Source of the DNA: Veillonellales bacterium
Lineage (GTDB): Bacteria > Bacillota > Negativicutes > JAAYSF01
Direction: 5' to 3'
Assembly: GCA_039680175.1 (NCBI GenBank)
Contig: JBDKTO010000091.1
Coordinates: forward strand, 1-64,000
DNA: 64,000 bases
Shown: positions 8,974 to 18,562 of the stretch, in pieces
How the letters are laid out: every line of letters starts with the position of its first letter
Position numbering within the stretch: position 1 is the first letter of the stretch
Made by a program: the position numbers and the translations under genes
The notes under the pieces: model-generated
What the model saw: the letters and a program-made list of their open reading frames with translations, nothing else
Database searches by the model: none
Told to the model about the DNA's origin: nothing

Positions 8974-9008
8974 AGTCAGGCCCAGTGTATTATACACCGG
9001 GCCTGACT
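8974..9008 (-). terminator. Hairpin after spore coat genes
   Basis: A long inverted repeat, AGTCAGGCCC with its complement around GTGTAT-ATACAC, located 22 bases after the coat gene stop. It probably ends the two-gene coat operon, though the T-run is weak. Confidence 0.65.
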
Positions 9009-9029
9009 GCCGCACTAGATTTTTAGACT

Positions 9030-9341
9030 TTATTGCGCCTGACTGCCGAATTTATTTTCCGCCTGGGCAATATCCTGGGGATTGGCATTTTTGACATTAT
9101 AGAAACCCTTTTGCTGCATCACATCAAACAATTTTTTTTGCTGGCTGTATACATCACCCAGTATCGTCATATAATCCCGGCGGAGTTGGTCATTATTAGC
9201 TTCCAAAATATATGTGTTAACCGACTCGGCCATATGCTTACTTTCATTCAGTGCTACTTGCAGCATGTCCTGATCGGTAAACTGCATGCCTTGCCCGTTA
9301 TTACCGGCCTGCTGCTGATTTTGCTGTCCTGTCTGCGCCAT
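9030..9341 (-). CDS. CotF-family spore coat protein
   Basis: A 103-residue Gln/Asn-rich protein matching the Coat F family of spore coat proteins, with the typical helical core (QVALNESKHMAESVNTYI). Coat F proteins are structural components of the spore coat. The ATG at 9341 is chosen because AGAGGTG lies 6 bases upstream. It directly follows a second coat gene (9357-9554), 15 bp apart, so the pair is one operon. Its presence argues that the organism makes endospores. Confidence 0.85.
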   Translation of the reverse strand: MAQTGQQNQQQAGNNGQGMQFTDQDMLQVALNESKHMAESVNTYILEANNDQLRRDYMTILGDVYSQQKKLFDVMQQKGFYNVKNANPQDIAQAENKFGSQAQ

Positions 9342-9356
9342 TCTGATCACCTCTTC

Positions 9357-9554
9357 TTATTGTAATGTTTGACCGGCATTTAAGTGCCTGGATACGGATT
9401 GAAAGTTTTGCTGGTTTTTTTGAGCCATCTGCTGAAATAATTGTTTCGCTTGATTATCCTGTAGATTGCCGGCAAAGTAATTCAACGTCTTCACATAGGT
9501 TTGCTCCATGGTGAGAAAGTCTTCCAGCTGCATTAATTCCTTTGATGACAGCAC
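9357..9554 (-). CDS. Small CotF-type spore coat protein
   Basis: A 65-residue helical protein (LMQLEDFLTMEQTYVKTL) resembling the N-terminal half of Coat F proteins and often paired with a longer CotF gene. It begins with GTG at 9554 after a run of G residues with GGGATCAGG. It probably works with the neighbouring coat protein. It is short, and the family call rests on composition and pairing as much as on motif. Confidence 0.7.
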   Translation of the reverse strand: MLSSKELMQLEDFLTMEQTYVKTLNYFAGNLQDNQAKQLFQQMAQKNQQNFQSVSRHLNAGQTLQ

Positions 9555-9741
9555 CCTGATCCCCCCTTTTCTTCAACTTCACCCTTAGCATGCGCTATAG
9601 TTCTGGCGAATATTCCTCTAAAAAAGCCGCTAACGCATTTTTTCGCTGCTTGGCTAAACGTCTCTGATCCCCCGCTGCCTTTTTTGCCGCTAGGTATTAC
9701 ATATTATGTTATCTTCAAATTTATGTGACAAAAATCAAACA

Positions 9742-9769
9742 ACGGCAGAATCAAAAAAGATTCTGCCGT
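9742..9769 (-). terminator. Terminator of LytS/LytTR operon
   Basis: An 11-bp perfect stem (ACGGCAGAATC and complement) with an A6 loop, 11 bases beyond the response regulator stop on the minus strand. The T-run is weak. Confidence 0.7.
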
Positions 9770-9779
9770 CCGCACGCTG

Positions 9780-10535
9780 TTATTTTAAACCAAGTATGTC
9801 CTTAATTCCTTTAATTTGGCTTTTACTTACCGGAATTTCCATATCCGGCACGCCTTCTACCTTGAGCCAGTACGTTCCCTTGAACCAGGGGATAATCTCT
9901 TTCACTTTATCCAAATTGACGATATAGCTTTTATGTACACGGACTAATGATGTATTCAGCAGCCGTTCTTCCAGTTCCGCCAACGTACCGCTGTAATAAA
10001 ACCGGTCGCCCGCTGTTACGACCGTCACACTCCCGGACTGGGTGGAAATATAGACAATATCATCGTAATCCACCAATAATATTTTACCGTTTCTTTCCAC
10101 AGGAAGTTTCGCTATAATAATTTTGCTCTTAGTCAGAACCGTATCCACCCGCTTGGCAGCTTCCGCCCACTCCTGGGGATGATATTCCCGAATCCGCCCA
10201 ATGGAGCGTCGAATTCGTGCTTGCTCAAATGGCTTTAACACATAGTCAACGGCTCCCACTTCAAACGCTTTTACTGCGTACTCATCATATGCGGTGGCAA
10301 AAACAATAAGAGCGTCCGGCACAACAGTTCGCAAGACAACAGCCGTTTCCAGACCGCTCAATCCCCGCATTTCCACGTCAAGAAAAATAACCGCCGGTTT
10401 TTCCCGAGCGGCCAGCCGAATGGCCTCCGGTCCGCTGTCAGCTTCACCGACAATCGAGATCCCCTCTTCCTGGGATAAAAGATACTTTAATTCATCTCTG
10501 GCCGGTGCCTCGTCATCTACAATCAAAGTTCTGAT
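9780..10535 (-). CDS. LytTR-family response regulator
   Basis: A receiver domain (RTLIVDDEAPARDEL; phosphoacceptor Asp in VIFLDVEMRG; Lys in VLKPFEQ) followed by a LytTR DNA-binding domain (about residues 145-250; SLVRVHKSYIVNLDKV). Length is 251 residues from the GTG at 10535, which follows GAGGGGGAG; an ATG at 10556 is also possible. It overlaps the end of the sensor kinase gene, so the two are translated together. It should bind direct repeats at its target promoter. The target is not evident here. Confidence 0.92.
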   Translation of the reverse strand: MRTLIVDDEAPARDELKYLLSQEEGISIVGEADSGPEAIRLAAREKPAVIFLDVEMRGLSGLETAVVLRTVVPDALIVFATAYDEYAVKAFEVGAVDYVLKPFEQARIRRSIGRIREYHPQEWAEAAKRVDTVLTKSKIIIAKLPVERNGKILLVDYDDIVYISTQSGSVTVVTAGDRFYYSGTLAELEERLLNTSLVRVHKSYIVNLDKVKEIIPWFKGTYWLKVEGVPDMEIPVSKSQIKGIKDILGLK

Positions 10536-12225
10536 CACAGTTCTCCCCCTCTTCATTTCTCCAAATGGGAAGTCGCATAGTAACCGTTGTTCCGCTGCCT
10601 AATATACTGCAAAGACTCACTCCAAATTCAACGCCGTACTGGCCCCGGATTCGCTCGTGAACATTGGATAACCCAATGCTGGTATCGGAAGGAGCGGTTA
10701 AGGGATGATACTTAGTCAGATCCATGCCGACACCATTATCAGCGACGCTGATAATAATCATGCCGGCATCTATGGATGCCTGAATCACAATATGACCCCC
10801 TTCCGCCTTCGGCTGCAGTCCATGGTTTATCGCATTTTCCACCAGCGGCTGAATAATCAGGGAAGGGATCAGGCATCGCTCGGTCTCAGGCGCAATTTTT
10901 TCCTCAATCGTCAGCTTGTCCCCATGACGGGCTTTTTCAATCGTCAGATACGCTCTTACCTGAGCCATTTCTTCAGCAAGAGTAATGTTTCTCCCGGTTT
11001 TATGCAGAGTATAGCGAAAAATGGCACTGAGTTTTAATAATAGTTCTCTGGCCTGATCCGGTTTGGTACGAATCAGCGAAGTAATCGTATTGAGTGTATT
11101 GAACAAAAAATGAGGATTAATTTGAGCATACAGAGCTTTCATCTTCGCTTTCGCTGCCAGCTTCGACTGACGGTCAATTTCCGTCAGTTCCAACTGGGTG
11201 GAAAACAAATGGGCCAAACCGGAAGCGAACATCCTGTCGGCAAAACCAATGGCGCCGTCACGAACATAATACAACTTTAAAGCGCCGATGGTGGCACCGG
11301 ACCGTTTCAACGGTACCACAGCAGCGCTGGCCAGCTTACAGCCGGGATAATCGCAGCCAATTTCCGACTGGTGCTGGGCAATATACATTTCACCGGATGC
11401 CAATACCTGCCGGGTAGACCGGGTTAGCCCTATTTTATGAGCATGATGTTCGGCCTCTGCGCCGACAAAAGCCAGCACATGTTCATTATCCGTAACCGAT
11501 ACGGCATCATATCCGCCGGAATTATAAATAATTTTCGCCGTAGCCTGGGCCGATCGTTCATCCAGTCCCTGCCGCAGATAAGGCAGCGTTTTGGTAGCAA
11601 TATCCAACGCTTTCCGTGACTGCTTCGCTCCCTCCATTTCCTGCGAGGCCATCGCCGTTTTCACAATCAGCAGAAAGACGGCCAGACCTAACGAATTCGC
11701 TGTTATCATCGGCATGGCAATCTGCTCTACCAGCGAGTGAGCCATGGCATAGGGCCGGGCAGTTAATAAAATAATCCCCATCTGCATGATTTCACCGACC
11801 ATGCCCGCAGCCAACGCAACCCACCAGGGAATCGGCCGGGCCGGATACCAGCGGTGCACCAAGCCGGCCAGCAAGCCTTCGCAGACATTAGCCAGCCCGC
11901 AGGAGAAAGCAGTAAATCCACCCTGAAAATAACGATGTCCGCCGGCAATAAGACCGGTAGCGACCCCCATAACCGGCCCGCCTACCAAGCCGGCGGCCAT
12001 TACGCCAATCACCCGGGAATTCGCCAGCGCATCATTAATCGGAATACCGGCATACGTCCCTAAAATTCCGATACAGCCAAAAATCAGGATCAAAAGCACC
12101 CGCTCTCGCACCTCAACCTGCCGATAAATGATCTGGCGAAACATAGAGGTTTGGGACAGCACAAAGGCCAGCGTAGCCATAATACTCATTCGTTCTATCA
12201 TTTGAACCAATAGGGAACTTTCCAA
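10513..12225 (-). CDS. LytS-type sensor histidine kinase (5TMR-LYT, GAF, HisKA)
   Basis: About 570 residues. The N-terminal 200 residues hold the multi-helix 5TM-LYT membrane sensor (NDALANSRVIGVMAAGLVGGP). A GAF-like domain follows, then a His_kinase domain with the phosphorylated histidine in INPHFLFNTLNTI and the ATP-binding N-box and GVGMDL. This is the architecture of LytS, BtsS and YpdA; some members sense pyruvate, others membrane potential. I favour the TTG at 12225, spaced well behind GGGGTGA; a GTG at 12234 overlaps that site. It forms a two-gene operon with the LytTR regulator. Confidence 0.9.
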   Translation of the reverse strand: MESSLLVQMIERMSIMATLAFVLSQTSMFRQIIYRQVEVRERVLLILIFGCIGILGTYAGIPINDALANSRVIGVMAAGLVGGPVMGVATGLIAGGHRYFQGGFTAFSCGLANVCEGLLAGLVHRWYPARPIPWWVALAAGMVGEIMQMGIILLTARPYAMAHSLVEQIAMPMITANSLGLAVFLLIVKTAMASQEMEGAKQSRKALDIATKTLPYLRQGLDERSAQATAKIIYNSGGYDAVSVTDNEHVLAFVGAEAEHHAHKIGLTRSTRQVLASGEMYIAQHQSEIGCDYPGCKLASAAVVPLKRSGATIGALKLYYVRDGAIGFADRMFASGLAHLFSTQLELTEIDRQSKLAAKAKMKALYAQINPHFLFNTLNTITSLIRTKPDQARELLLKLSAIFRYTLHKTGRNITLAEEMAQVRAYLTIEKARHGDKLTIEEKIAPETERCLIPSLIIQPLVENAINHGLQPKAEGGHIVIQASIDAGMIIISVADNGVGMDLTKYHPLTAPSDTSIGLSNVHERIRGQYGVEFGVSLCSILGSGTTVTMRLPIWRNEEGENCDQNFDCR

Positions 12226-12337
12226 TCGTCTCACCCCTGTTCTTACAGAATATCATCTTTTCAGAGCAGTCGCAATATAGGCATTAGGTCCTTTAGGCAC
12301 AGGACTATAGTCGCTTATTTTCCACGATAATCCATGG

Positions 12338-12343
12338 TATAAT
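12338..12343 (+). promoter_or_regulatory. Extended -10 promoter of HD-GYP gene
   Basis: TGGTATAAT, an extended -10 element, lies 36 bp before the ATG of the HD-GYP gene. The -35 region is weak. Confidence 0.5.
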
Positions 12344-12379
12344 TGATCTAGAGTATGGCATTTTTATCGAGGTGCTAAT

Positions 12380-13399
12380 ATGCGAATTGAACAGGCAAAA
12401 TCCGGAATGATTCTTACTGAAGATATTATTGACGACCGCAGCAATCTTCTGCTGGAAAAGGGAATGGCTTTAACGGAACGCTATATACATCAATTAAAAA
12501 GGCTGGGTTTTACCCTGCTGCCGGCCATCGATCCCCAAGCTCCTGTCTGCAAACCGGCTCCGGTCATTTCGACTGGTCTCCGCCGGGAACTGACTTCTTG
12601 TTTTCGTACTTTGTTTGCCATGAAAACGGCGGCATTTCTGACACCTAAACTGCAAAAAATACAAATTCGCCAAATTCATCAGACCACTGACCGGGTAATC
12701 AGCGAAATCGAAACAAATCTGCCGCAGATTCTCAGTGTTCAGGTACGCCAGCCCGATCCGGATGAAGTCAACCACGCAATCAATGTTTGTCTGCTTTCGG
12801 TAATCACCGGCTTTGGTCTGAAGCTGTCCAGACCGGTCTTATCGGATTTGGCGATGGGCGCTTTGCTGCATGATCTGGGCAAATCCATTCTGCCGATGGT
12901 CGATCATAAATTGGTTAACAGCCCCAGACTCCACACCCTGTATGGAAAAAATCTGCTCCTGAACCACAAACTGCATCCGGTCATCGCCCGTATTGCCGCC
13001 GAACATCATGAAATGTATGACGGATCCGGTTATCCTCTGGGCCTGACCGGCAGCGACATGCATCCATTATCGCGAATTGTGGCAGTCGCCAATTACTTTG
13101 ATAACGCTTTAAAGCAGGCGGAAACCGGCGGCACTCCCCGGCAGGAAGTAGTCGAAGATATGCTGGCATCCGGCAACACTCAGTTTGACTTGAAGGTACT
13201 ACGAACTTTCCTGCATACGGTAACCATTCATCCTGTTGGCAGTCTCATCTGCTTAAATACAGGGCAGCAAGCTTATGTTCTGGAAAATCATCCTCAGTCT
13301 CCTTTACGCCCGCTGATCCGGATGAAAGACGAAACCGCTGCCATTATTGATCTTATTGATAAACCGACAATTCTCATTACCGGTTTTATTGAAGAGTAA
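12380..13399 (+). CDS. HD-GYP domain phosphodiesterase
   Basis: A 339-residue cytoplasmic protein. The N-terminal 110 residues resemble the DUF3391-like region of the other HD-GYP protein in this window, and an HD-GYP domain follows with ALLHDLGKSIL and HHEMYDGSGYPLGL. Catalytic residues for cyclic-di-GMP hydrolysis are present. GAGGTG precedes the ATG. It is monocistronic, divergent from the LytS operon and closed by a terminator. Two HD-GYP genes within 6 kb suggest strong use of cyclic-di-GMP signalling. Confidence 0.87.
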   Translation: MRIEQAKSGMILTEDIIDDRSNLLLEKGMALTERYIHQLKRLGFTLLPAIDPQAPVCKPAPVISTGLRRELTSCFRTLFAMKTAAFLTPKLQKIQIRQIHQTTDRVISEIETNLPQILSVQVRQPDPDEVNHAINVCLLSVITGFGLKLSRPVLSDLAMGALLHDLGKSILPMVDHKLVNSPRLHTLYGKNLLLNHKLHPVIARIAAEHHEMYDGSGYPLGLTGSDMHPLSRIVAVANYFDNALKQAETGGTPRQEVVEDMLASGNTQFDLKVLRTFLHTVTIHPVGSLICLNTGQQAYVLENHPQSPLRPLIRMKDETAAIIDLIDKPTILITGFIEE

Positions 13400-13403
13400 A
13401 CAG

Positions 13404-13436
13404 AACAGGATTTGGCTTCTGCCAAATCTTGTTTTT
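13404..13436 (+). terminator. Terminator after HD-GYP gene
   Basis: Stem AACAGGATTTGGC with GCCAAATCTTGTT, TTCT loop, then a run of T. Confidence 0.85.
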
Positions 13437-13613
13437 TATTCTATCCCCGCATTCCCTCTGCTTTTACCGCAGCAGCCAAAAAATCTCCGCTCATGCTGCC
13501 GACAAGCTCCTGGATAAATTCGACTAAAATTCAGCTGGAGTACAAACTCCACCTGAATAAAGTCTCATTTGATGCTATAATAAACAGAAATAACTGCAAA
13601 GCTGGTGAATTAT

Positions 13614-15800
13614 ATGCTGCTTACCGATATACCCGCTCTAATCGCCCGGGAACTGACAGTCAAAACTTATCAGGTCACTGCCGTGATTAAACTTCTGGAT
13701 GACGGCAATACCATTCCCTTTATTGCCCGCTACCGTAAGGAAGCCACCGGCGAACTGGACGAAGAGCAAATCCGCACTACCCAGGAGCGATTGCAATATC
13801 TCCGCAATCTCATCAAACGCCAAGAAGAAATTCTCGGCAGTATTGAAGAACAAGGCAAACTGACGCCGGAACTGACTGCTGCCATCTCCGCCGCCGATAA
13901 ACTGCAGGACTTAGAAGACTTGTATCTTCCCTTCCGTCCGAAAAAGCGCACCCGGGCCCAGATTGCCCGGGAAAGAGGGCTGGAACCATTGGCTGAAACC
14001 ATTCTGGCCCAAAAACTAACCAGCGGCGATCCGTTAACAATAGCCGCCGGGTTCGTCAATCCGGAAAAGGAAATTGAATCCCCGGAAGCAGCCTTAGCCG
14101 GAGCCAGTGACATTATTGCCGAAACAGCAGCGGAGCGGGCTTCCATCCGTGCTCTGATTCGCAAGCTGCTTTGGCAAAGCGCCGAACTCAGCAGCGAATT
14201 GGCTGTATCGGAAGCAGAAGGAAAAGATTTCCTCTCCTATAAAGAATATCATGAGCCTGTCCGGCGCATGCCATCCCATCGAATCCTGGCCGTAAACCGG
14301 GGTGAGAAAAAAGAACTGCTGAAGGTACATCTGCTGGTGGATCATGAAGCCAATATTGCAAAAATCGCCGCCCAAGTCATTACCGGTCCTTCTATTTTCA
14401 GCAGTATTCTTCACTCGGCTGTCAGCGACGGCTATAAGCGACTGCTGTTTCCTGCCCTGGAACGGGAAATACGGGCCTTACTGACCGAGAATGCCGAAAA
14501 GCAGGCCACCCGGGTATTCGGTCTTAATTTGCGGCAGCTTCTCCTGCAGCCGCCTTTGGCCGGACATACCATCATGGGGCTGGATCCCGGCTATCGCACC
14601 GGCTGTAAAATGGCGGTTGTCAGCCCCACCGGCGCTGCCCTGGCGACCAGCACCCTATATCTGACCAAAAGTGACGCCGAGAGACGGCAGGCAGCGGAAA
14701 TCATCCTGTCCGTCATCAAAAAATACGGTGTTACTCTCCTGTCCATCGGCAACGGCACCGCCTCGTTTGAAACAGAAGAATTTGTCGCCGAATTGATTGC
14801 CGCCCACAACCTGAATCTACATTATTTGATTACCAATGAAGCCGGTGCTTCCGTTTATTCGGCCTCAAAGCTGGCGAAAGAGGAACTTCCTGGTTTGGAT
14901 GTTTCCCTGCGAGGTGCCGTTTCCATCGCCCGCCGGGTGCAGGACCCTCTGGCCGAGCTGGTAAAAATTGATCCCAAGTCCATTGGCGTCGGCCAGTATC
15001 AGCATGACGTGAACCAGAAAGAACTGGGCACCACCCTGAATAACGTCGTCGAATCAGCAGTCAATCATGTGGGAGTGGAATTAAATACCGCTTCCATCGA
15101 ATTATTGAAACATGTCTCCGGCGTTAACGCCAGCGTCGCCAAAAACATTGTCGCCTTCCGTGACAAACAAGGCACCTTCAGCAGCCGGGCCCAGCTGTTA
15201 AAGGTGCCGCGCCTGGGTCAGGCCACCTTTGTCCAGTGCGCCGGATTCTTGCGACTCCAAGCTGCCGAAAACCCCCTGGACAACACCCCGGTCCATCCTG
15301 AATCCTACTCTCTGGCCGAAGCTATTTTGACCGGGCTGGGCTTTACTCCTGCCGGTTTAAAAGAAAAAACCACACTAAAAGCCATCCAGCAAAAAGTACA
15401 GCGGGTTGATGCCGCTCAGTTGGCGGCCAAACTGGGAGCCGGCGAGCCCACTGTACGGGATATTCTGGCCGCCCTGTCGAAACCGGGCCGTGACCCCAGG
15501 GAAGATCTGCCGGCGCCCATGACGCGGAAAAACATCGTCAAATTATCGGATCTTACTGCCGGCACCATTGTCAAAGGCACCGTCCATAATGTAGTGGACT
15601 TCGGCGTTTTCGTTGATATCGGCATCAAGACCAACGGCCTCATCCACCGCTCCGAGCTCAGCCGCAAGCCCTTTCGTCATCCTCTGGACGTAGTGTCGGT
15701 CGGCGATATCATCGATGTGATGATCCTCAGCGTCGATGAAGCCCGGGGCCGTATCGCCCTAAGTTTAAAACAAGTACCGACGCCGGTACTGTCTAAATAA
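13614..15800 (+). CDS. tex: Tex-family S1 RNA-binding transcription accessory protein
   Basis: A protein of about 728 residues with the full Tex architecture: N-terminal helical domain, a YqgF/RNase H-like domain (MGLDPGYRTGCKMAVV), helix-hairpin-helix repeats (HVSGVNASVAKNIVAFR) and a C-terminal S1 domain (GTIVKGTVHNVVDFGVFVDIG). Tex binds RNA and associates with transcription complexes. The start is uncertain: ATG 13614 (MLLTDIPALI) is preferred, GTG 13605 is in frame. The gene is monocistronic, with a bidirectional terminator just after it. Confidence 0.95.
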   Translation: MLLTDIPALIARELTVKTYQVTAVIKLLDDGNTIPFIARYRKEATGELDEEQIRTTQERLQYLRNLIKRQEEILGSIEEQGKLTPELTAAISAADKLQDLEDLYLPFRPKKRTRAQIARERGLEPLAETILAQKLTSGDPLTIAAGFVNPEKEIESPEAALAGASDIIAETAAERASIRALIRKLLWQSAELSSELAVSEAEGKDFLSYKEYHEPVRRMPSHRILAVNRGEKKELLKVHLLVDHEANIAKIAAQVITGPSIFSSILHSAVSDGYKRLLFPALEREIRALLTENAEKQATRVFGLNLRQLLLQPPLAGHTIMGLDPGYRTGCKMAVVSPTGAALATSTLYLTKSDAERRQAAEIILSVIKKYGVTLLSIGNGTASFETEEFVAELIAAHNLNLHYLITNEAGASVYSASKLAKEELPGLDVSLRGAVSIARRVQDPLAELVKIDPKSIGVGQYQHDVNQKELGTTLNNVVESAVNHVGVELNTASIELLKHVSGVNASVAKNIVAFRDKQGTFSSRAQLLKVPRLGQATFVQCAGFLRLQAAENPLDNTPVHPESYSLAEAILTGLGFTPAGLKEKTTLKAIQQKVQRVDAAQLAAKLGAGEPTVRDILAALSKPGRDPREDLPAPMTRKNIVKLSDLTAGTIVKGTVHNVVDFGVFVDIGIKTNGLIHRSELSRKPFRHPLDVVSVGDIIDVMILSVDEARGRIALSLKQVPTPVLSK

Positions 15801-15801
15801 T

Positions 15802-15823
15802 AAAAGCCGCTAATGCGGCTTTT
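15802..15823. terminator. Bidirectional terminator between tex and sugar isomerase gene
   Basis: A 9-bp perfect stem AAAAGCCGC/GCGGCTTTT with a TAAT loop, T-rich on both strands. It lies between convergent stops. Confidence 0.85.
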
Positions 15824-15824
15824 A

Positions 15825-16622
15825 TTATTTAGACAATATTTGTTTGACATAAGCAACATCCTCGGCGATGCCATCGAGGTCTTCCGCACACTGCTGCCCG
15901 TACTCAACCACAATGTCCGCCTGGGGCGTATACTGTTGATACCAGCAAAAAAACTTTGCGATATCCAACGTTCCCTGGCGGATGCGATTATGCTGATCTT
16001 CGTATCCGTCATTATTGTGGACGTGATAGGCAGTAATTTTATGCGCCAATTTCCCCATGACATGGTGCAGATCCCAGCCGTTGGCATGGGCATGACCCAC
16101 ATCCAGCAAAATATCATCCGATATCCGCTCCGCCATACTAATAAACTGTGCTTCATCAAATAACATATTTCCCCGGGACATAACTCCCGCATTTTCAACT
16201 GCCAGTTTGGCCCCGAAATATTCGGCCTCGCACCGCAGCTTCACAAGATTCCGGGAAGAATTTTTTATCATTTCATCCCGATGCCGGGGGTCCACCCGGC
16301 AGTTATTGTGATGATAGACGATATAGCGGCTTTTCAGCTGCCGGGACAGGGCCAAAGTCCGCCGAAAGTAATCCATGGTCCTGGCATACTCCTCCGTTCC
16401 CTCCGGCTTGCTATGTTCGGTATGAACATAAGGACCGTGCAAAGAGTTGGGATAACACCGAAATCTCTCCATACCTCTTGTCACTTCGTTACAAAACACC
16501 TGACTGTGCCATTCCGGAAACAGCTCAATGCCGAGAAGCGGATCACCGATTTTGTCTATAAGCCCGAAAATCAAATGCAGCTGTTCCGGCTTATACAGAT
16601 TGGTACTGATATAAATTCTCAT
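15825..16622 (-). CDS. Sugar phosphate isomerase/epimerase-like TIM barrel protein
   Basis: A 265-residue protein of the xylose-isomerase-like (AP endonuclease 2) TIM-barrel superfamily. Metal-ligand segments such as YIVYHHNN, LAVENAGV and DVGHAHANG are visible. Members act on sugars, sugar phosphates or cyclitols; the substrate is unknown. The ATG at 16622 lies behind a short GGAGGTAT site. It overlaps the ABC ATPase gene by 32 bp and is last in the Ugp-type operon, so its substrate may be derived from what the transporter imports. Confidence 0.8.
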   Translation of the reverse strand: MRIYISTNLYKPEQLHLIFGLIDKIGDPLLGIELFPEWHSQVFCNEVTRGMERFRCYPNSLHGPYVHTEHSKPEGTEEYARTMDYFRRTLALSRQLKSRYIVYHHNNCRVDPRHRDEMIKNSSRNLVKLRCEAEYFGAKLAVENAGVMSRGNMLFDEAQFISMAERISDDILLDVGHAHANGWDLHHVMGKLAHKITAYHVHNNDGYEDQHNRIRQGTLDIAKFFCWYQQYTPQADIVVEYGQQCAEDLDGIAEDVAYVKQILSK

Positions 16623-17709
16623 GATATACCTCCGGATAGCCAATATTCTCCTGCGTCTGCCGGTCAAAAACATGAATCTTGCTTACATCCGGCTTAAACC
16701 ACACCGGTTCACCCGGTTCCAAGCCCGTCTCATCGCATATGGCGATGGCTTCCCTGCCCTCCATCGCAAAATAAACACCGCAGCGATTACCATACTCTTC
16801 GACATATTTAACGGTACCGGCAAAACTGTTCTCTATTTTGTCCCTCTCCAGCCGGATATGCTCCGGTCGAATCCCCAGGTAAAATTCCCGACAGCCGTTT
16901 TTGCCAATATGGGCATTCCAAAAATCCGGCAGTTTAATCGTTTGTTTGCCAAGGCGAATGGATCGGTCTGCATAGCAGGCCGCAAAAATATTGGTCGGCG
17001 GCGAACCGATAAACTTGGCCGTAAAAACATTAGCCGGCCGGTTATACACATTGTGAGGCGTATCAATCATCTGGAGCCGTCCTTCGTGCATAAGGGCAAT
17101 CCGCTGACCGACTGTCATGGCTTCCACTTGGTCATGGGTAACATAAACAAAAGTCTGCTGATAGGCCTGGTGAATTTTAACTAATTCTTTCCGGGCATGA
17201 CCTCTAAGCTGGGCATCCAGATTGGAAAGGGGTTCATCCAGTAGCAGCACATCGCTTCGCTTCACAATAGCCCGCGCCAGTGCCACGCGCTGGCGCTGAC
17301 CACCCGACAGATCTCGCGGCTTCCTGTCCTCTAGTCCGTTCAGTTCCAGCATATCCAAAGCGGACTGAAGCCTTTGGCGAATTTGTTCCCGGGGCAGCTT
17401 TTGTATTTTCAGTCCATAGGTGATATTATCCGTCACCGTCATATGGGGAAACAAAGCATAATTCTGAAACACCATGCTTACATTCCGCTCACCGCTGGCT
17501 ACATCGTTCACCCGCTGTCCGTTCATGTACAAGCTGCCGGAAGTGATGTCCTCCAAACCGGCAATCAGCCGCAGCGTGGTAGATTTTCCGCAACCGGAAG
17601 CGCCCAGAAGAATCAGCCGTTCTCCCGGCTGAATGGTCAAATTCAGATTTTTTATGACTTTGGTTTTAGCATAGGATTTGCATACATTCTCAAAAACGAT
17701 TTTCTTCAT
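16591..17709 (-). CDS. ABC transporter ATPase, UgpC/MsmK-type
   Basis: A 372-residue carbohydrate-type importer ATPase: Walker A GASGCGKST, Q-loop FQNYALFPHMTV, signature LSGGQRQRVALARA, Walker B LLLDEPLSNLD, then a C-terminal TOBE/OB regulatory domain (LGIRPEHIRLE). The ATG at 17709 (MKKIVFENVCKSY) is taken over upstream in-frame codons by conservation. It energises the two permeases encoded just upstream in the same operon. The assignment as UgpC-like rests on the operon and its PHO-box-like promoter. Confidence 0.9.
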   Translation of the reverse strand: MKKIVFENVCKSYAKTKVIKNLNLTIQPGERLILLGASGCGKSTTLRLIAGLEDITSGSLYMNGQRVNDVASGERNVSMVFQNYALFPHMTVTDNITYGLKIQKLPREQIRQRLQSALDMLELNGLEDRKPRDLSGGQRQRVALARAIVKRSDVLLLDEPLSNLDAQLRGHARKELVKIHQAYQQTFVYVTHDQVEAMTVGQRIALMHEGRLQMIDTPHNVYNRPANVFTAKFIGSPPTNIFAACYADRSIRLGKQTIKLPDFWNAHIGKNGCREFYLGIRPEHIRLERDKIENSFAGTVKYVEEYGNRCGVYFAMEGREAIAICDETGLEPGEPVWFKPDVSKIHVFDRQTQENIGYPEVYHENLYQYQSV

Positions 17710-17740
17710 ATCGACCCTGCCCTTCTTTTTAAATTTCATC

Positions 17741-18562
17741 CTACCCCTTAATTCCGGAGGAAGTAAACGTGCTAATGATGTAGCGTTGAAAAACAAGATA
17801 AAGCGCCAGCGGGATAAGCATCGTGATTACCGACACCGCCATGGCAATTGTAAAATCCGTGCCGCCTTCGGAGCTGATAAAAAGCTGCAGGGCAAGCGGC
17901 AGCGTATAATTGGCTTTATCCTTAAGAATTAATACCGGCCAGACATATTCATTCCAGGAATTGATAAAAAACATAATACCCGTAGAAACGATGGCTGGTT
18001 TTACAAGCGGCAGCACAATTCCCCGCAGAATTCTCAGGTGCCCTGCCTGTTCAAGGTGGGCCGCCTCGATCAGTGAATAAGGAATCGTCCGCATCGCCTG
18101 CCGGATCAGAAAAATACCGGTGGCGTCACTGAGCTGCGGCAAAATGACCCCAATAATATTATTTCTGAATCCCAGCTGGGATACGGTCAGATAATTAGGG
18201 ATCATCGTAACCGTAAAGGGAATAAAAATCGTGCTGATCAGAATAAAATACAAAACATTTTTCCCCTTGAAGTCAAGATAAACAAAAGCATAGGCCGCCA
18301 TAATCCCGGTAATGATCTTAAAAGTCGTTACCGCCACGGCAATCAGAAAGGTATTCGTCGTAATCTGCACCAGAGGCAGCTGGGAAAACACCTGCAGGTA
18401 GTTGCCAATTGTGGGATGATGGGGGATCAGGCCGAATACGTTATTATACGCCTCGCTTAATTCCTTGAAAGAGCTGGAAATGGCAAAAACAATCGGCAGC
18501 AGCGAAAGGAATAAAGCTGTGCACAGGAGGATATGCCATAGGGTGTCATGGTTATTTCTCAT
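17741..18562 (-). CDS. ABC transporter permease, UgpE/MalG family
   Basis: A 273-residue integral membrane protein of the CUT1 family with about six membrane helices. The EAA loop, which contacts the ATPase, reads EAAHLEQAGHLRILRGIVLP. The ATG at 18562 (MRNNHDTLW) overlaps the preceding permease gene by 11 bp. Stop codon TAG. With its partner it forms the channel for a sugar or glycerol phosphate. Confidence 0.88.
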   Translation of the reverse strand: MRNNHDTLWHILLCTALFLSLLPIVFAISSSFKELSEAYNNVFGLIPHHPTIGNYLQVFSQLPLVQITTNTFLIAVAVTTFKIITGIMAAYAFVYLDFKGKNVLYFILISTIFIPFTVTMIPNYLTVSQLGFRNNIIGVILPQLSDATGIFLIRQAMRTIPYSLIEAAHLEQAGHLRILRGIVLPLVKPAIVSTGIMFFINSWNEYVWPVLILKDKANYTLPLALQLFISSEGGTDFTIAMAVSVITMLIPLALYLVFQRYIISTFTSSGIKG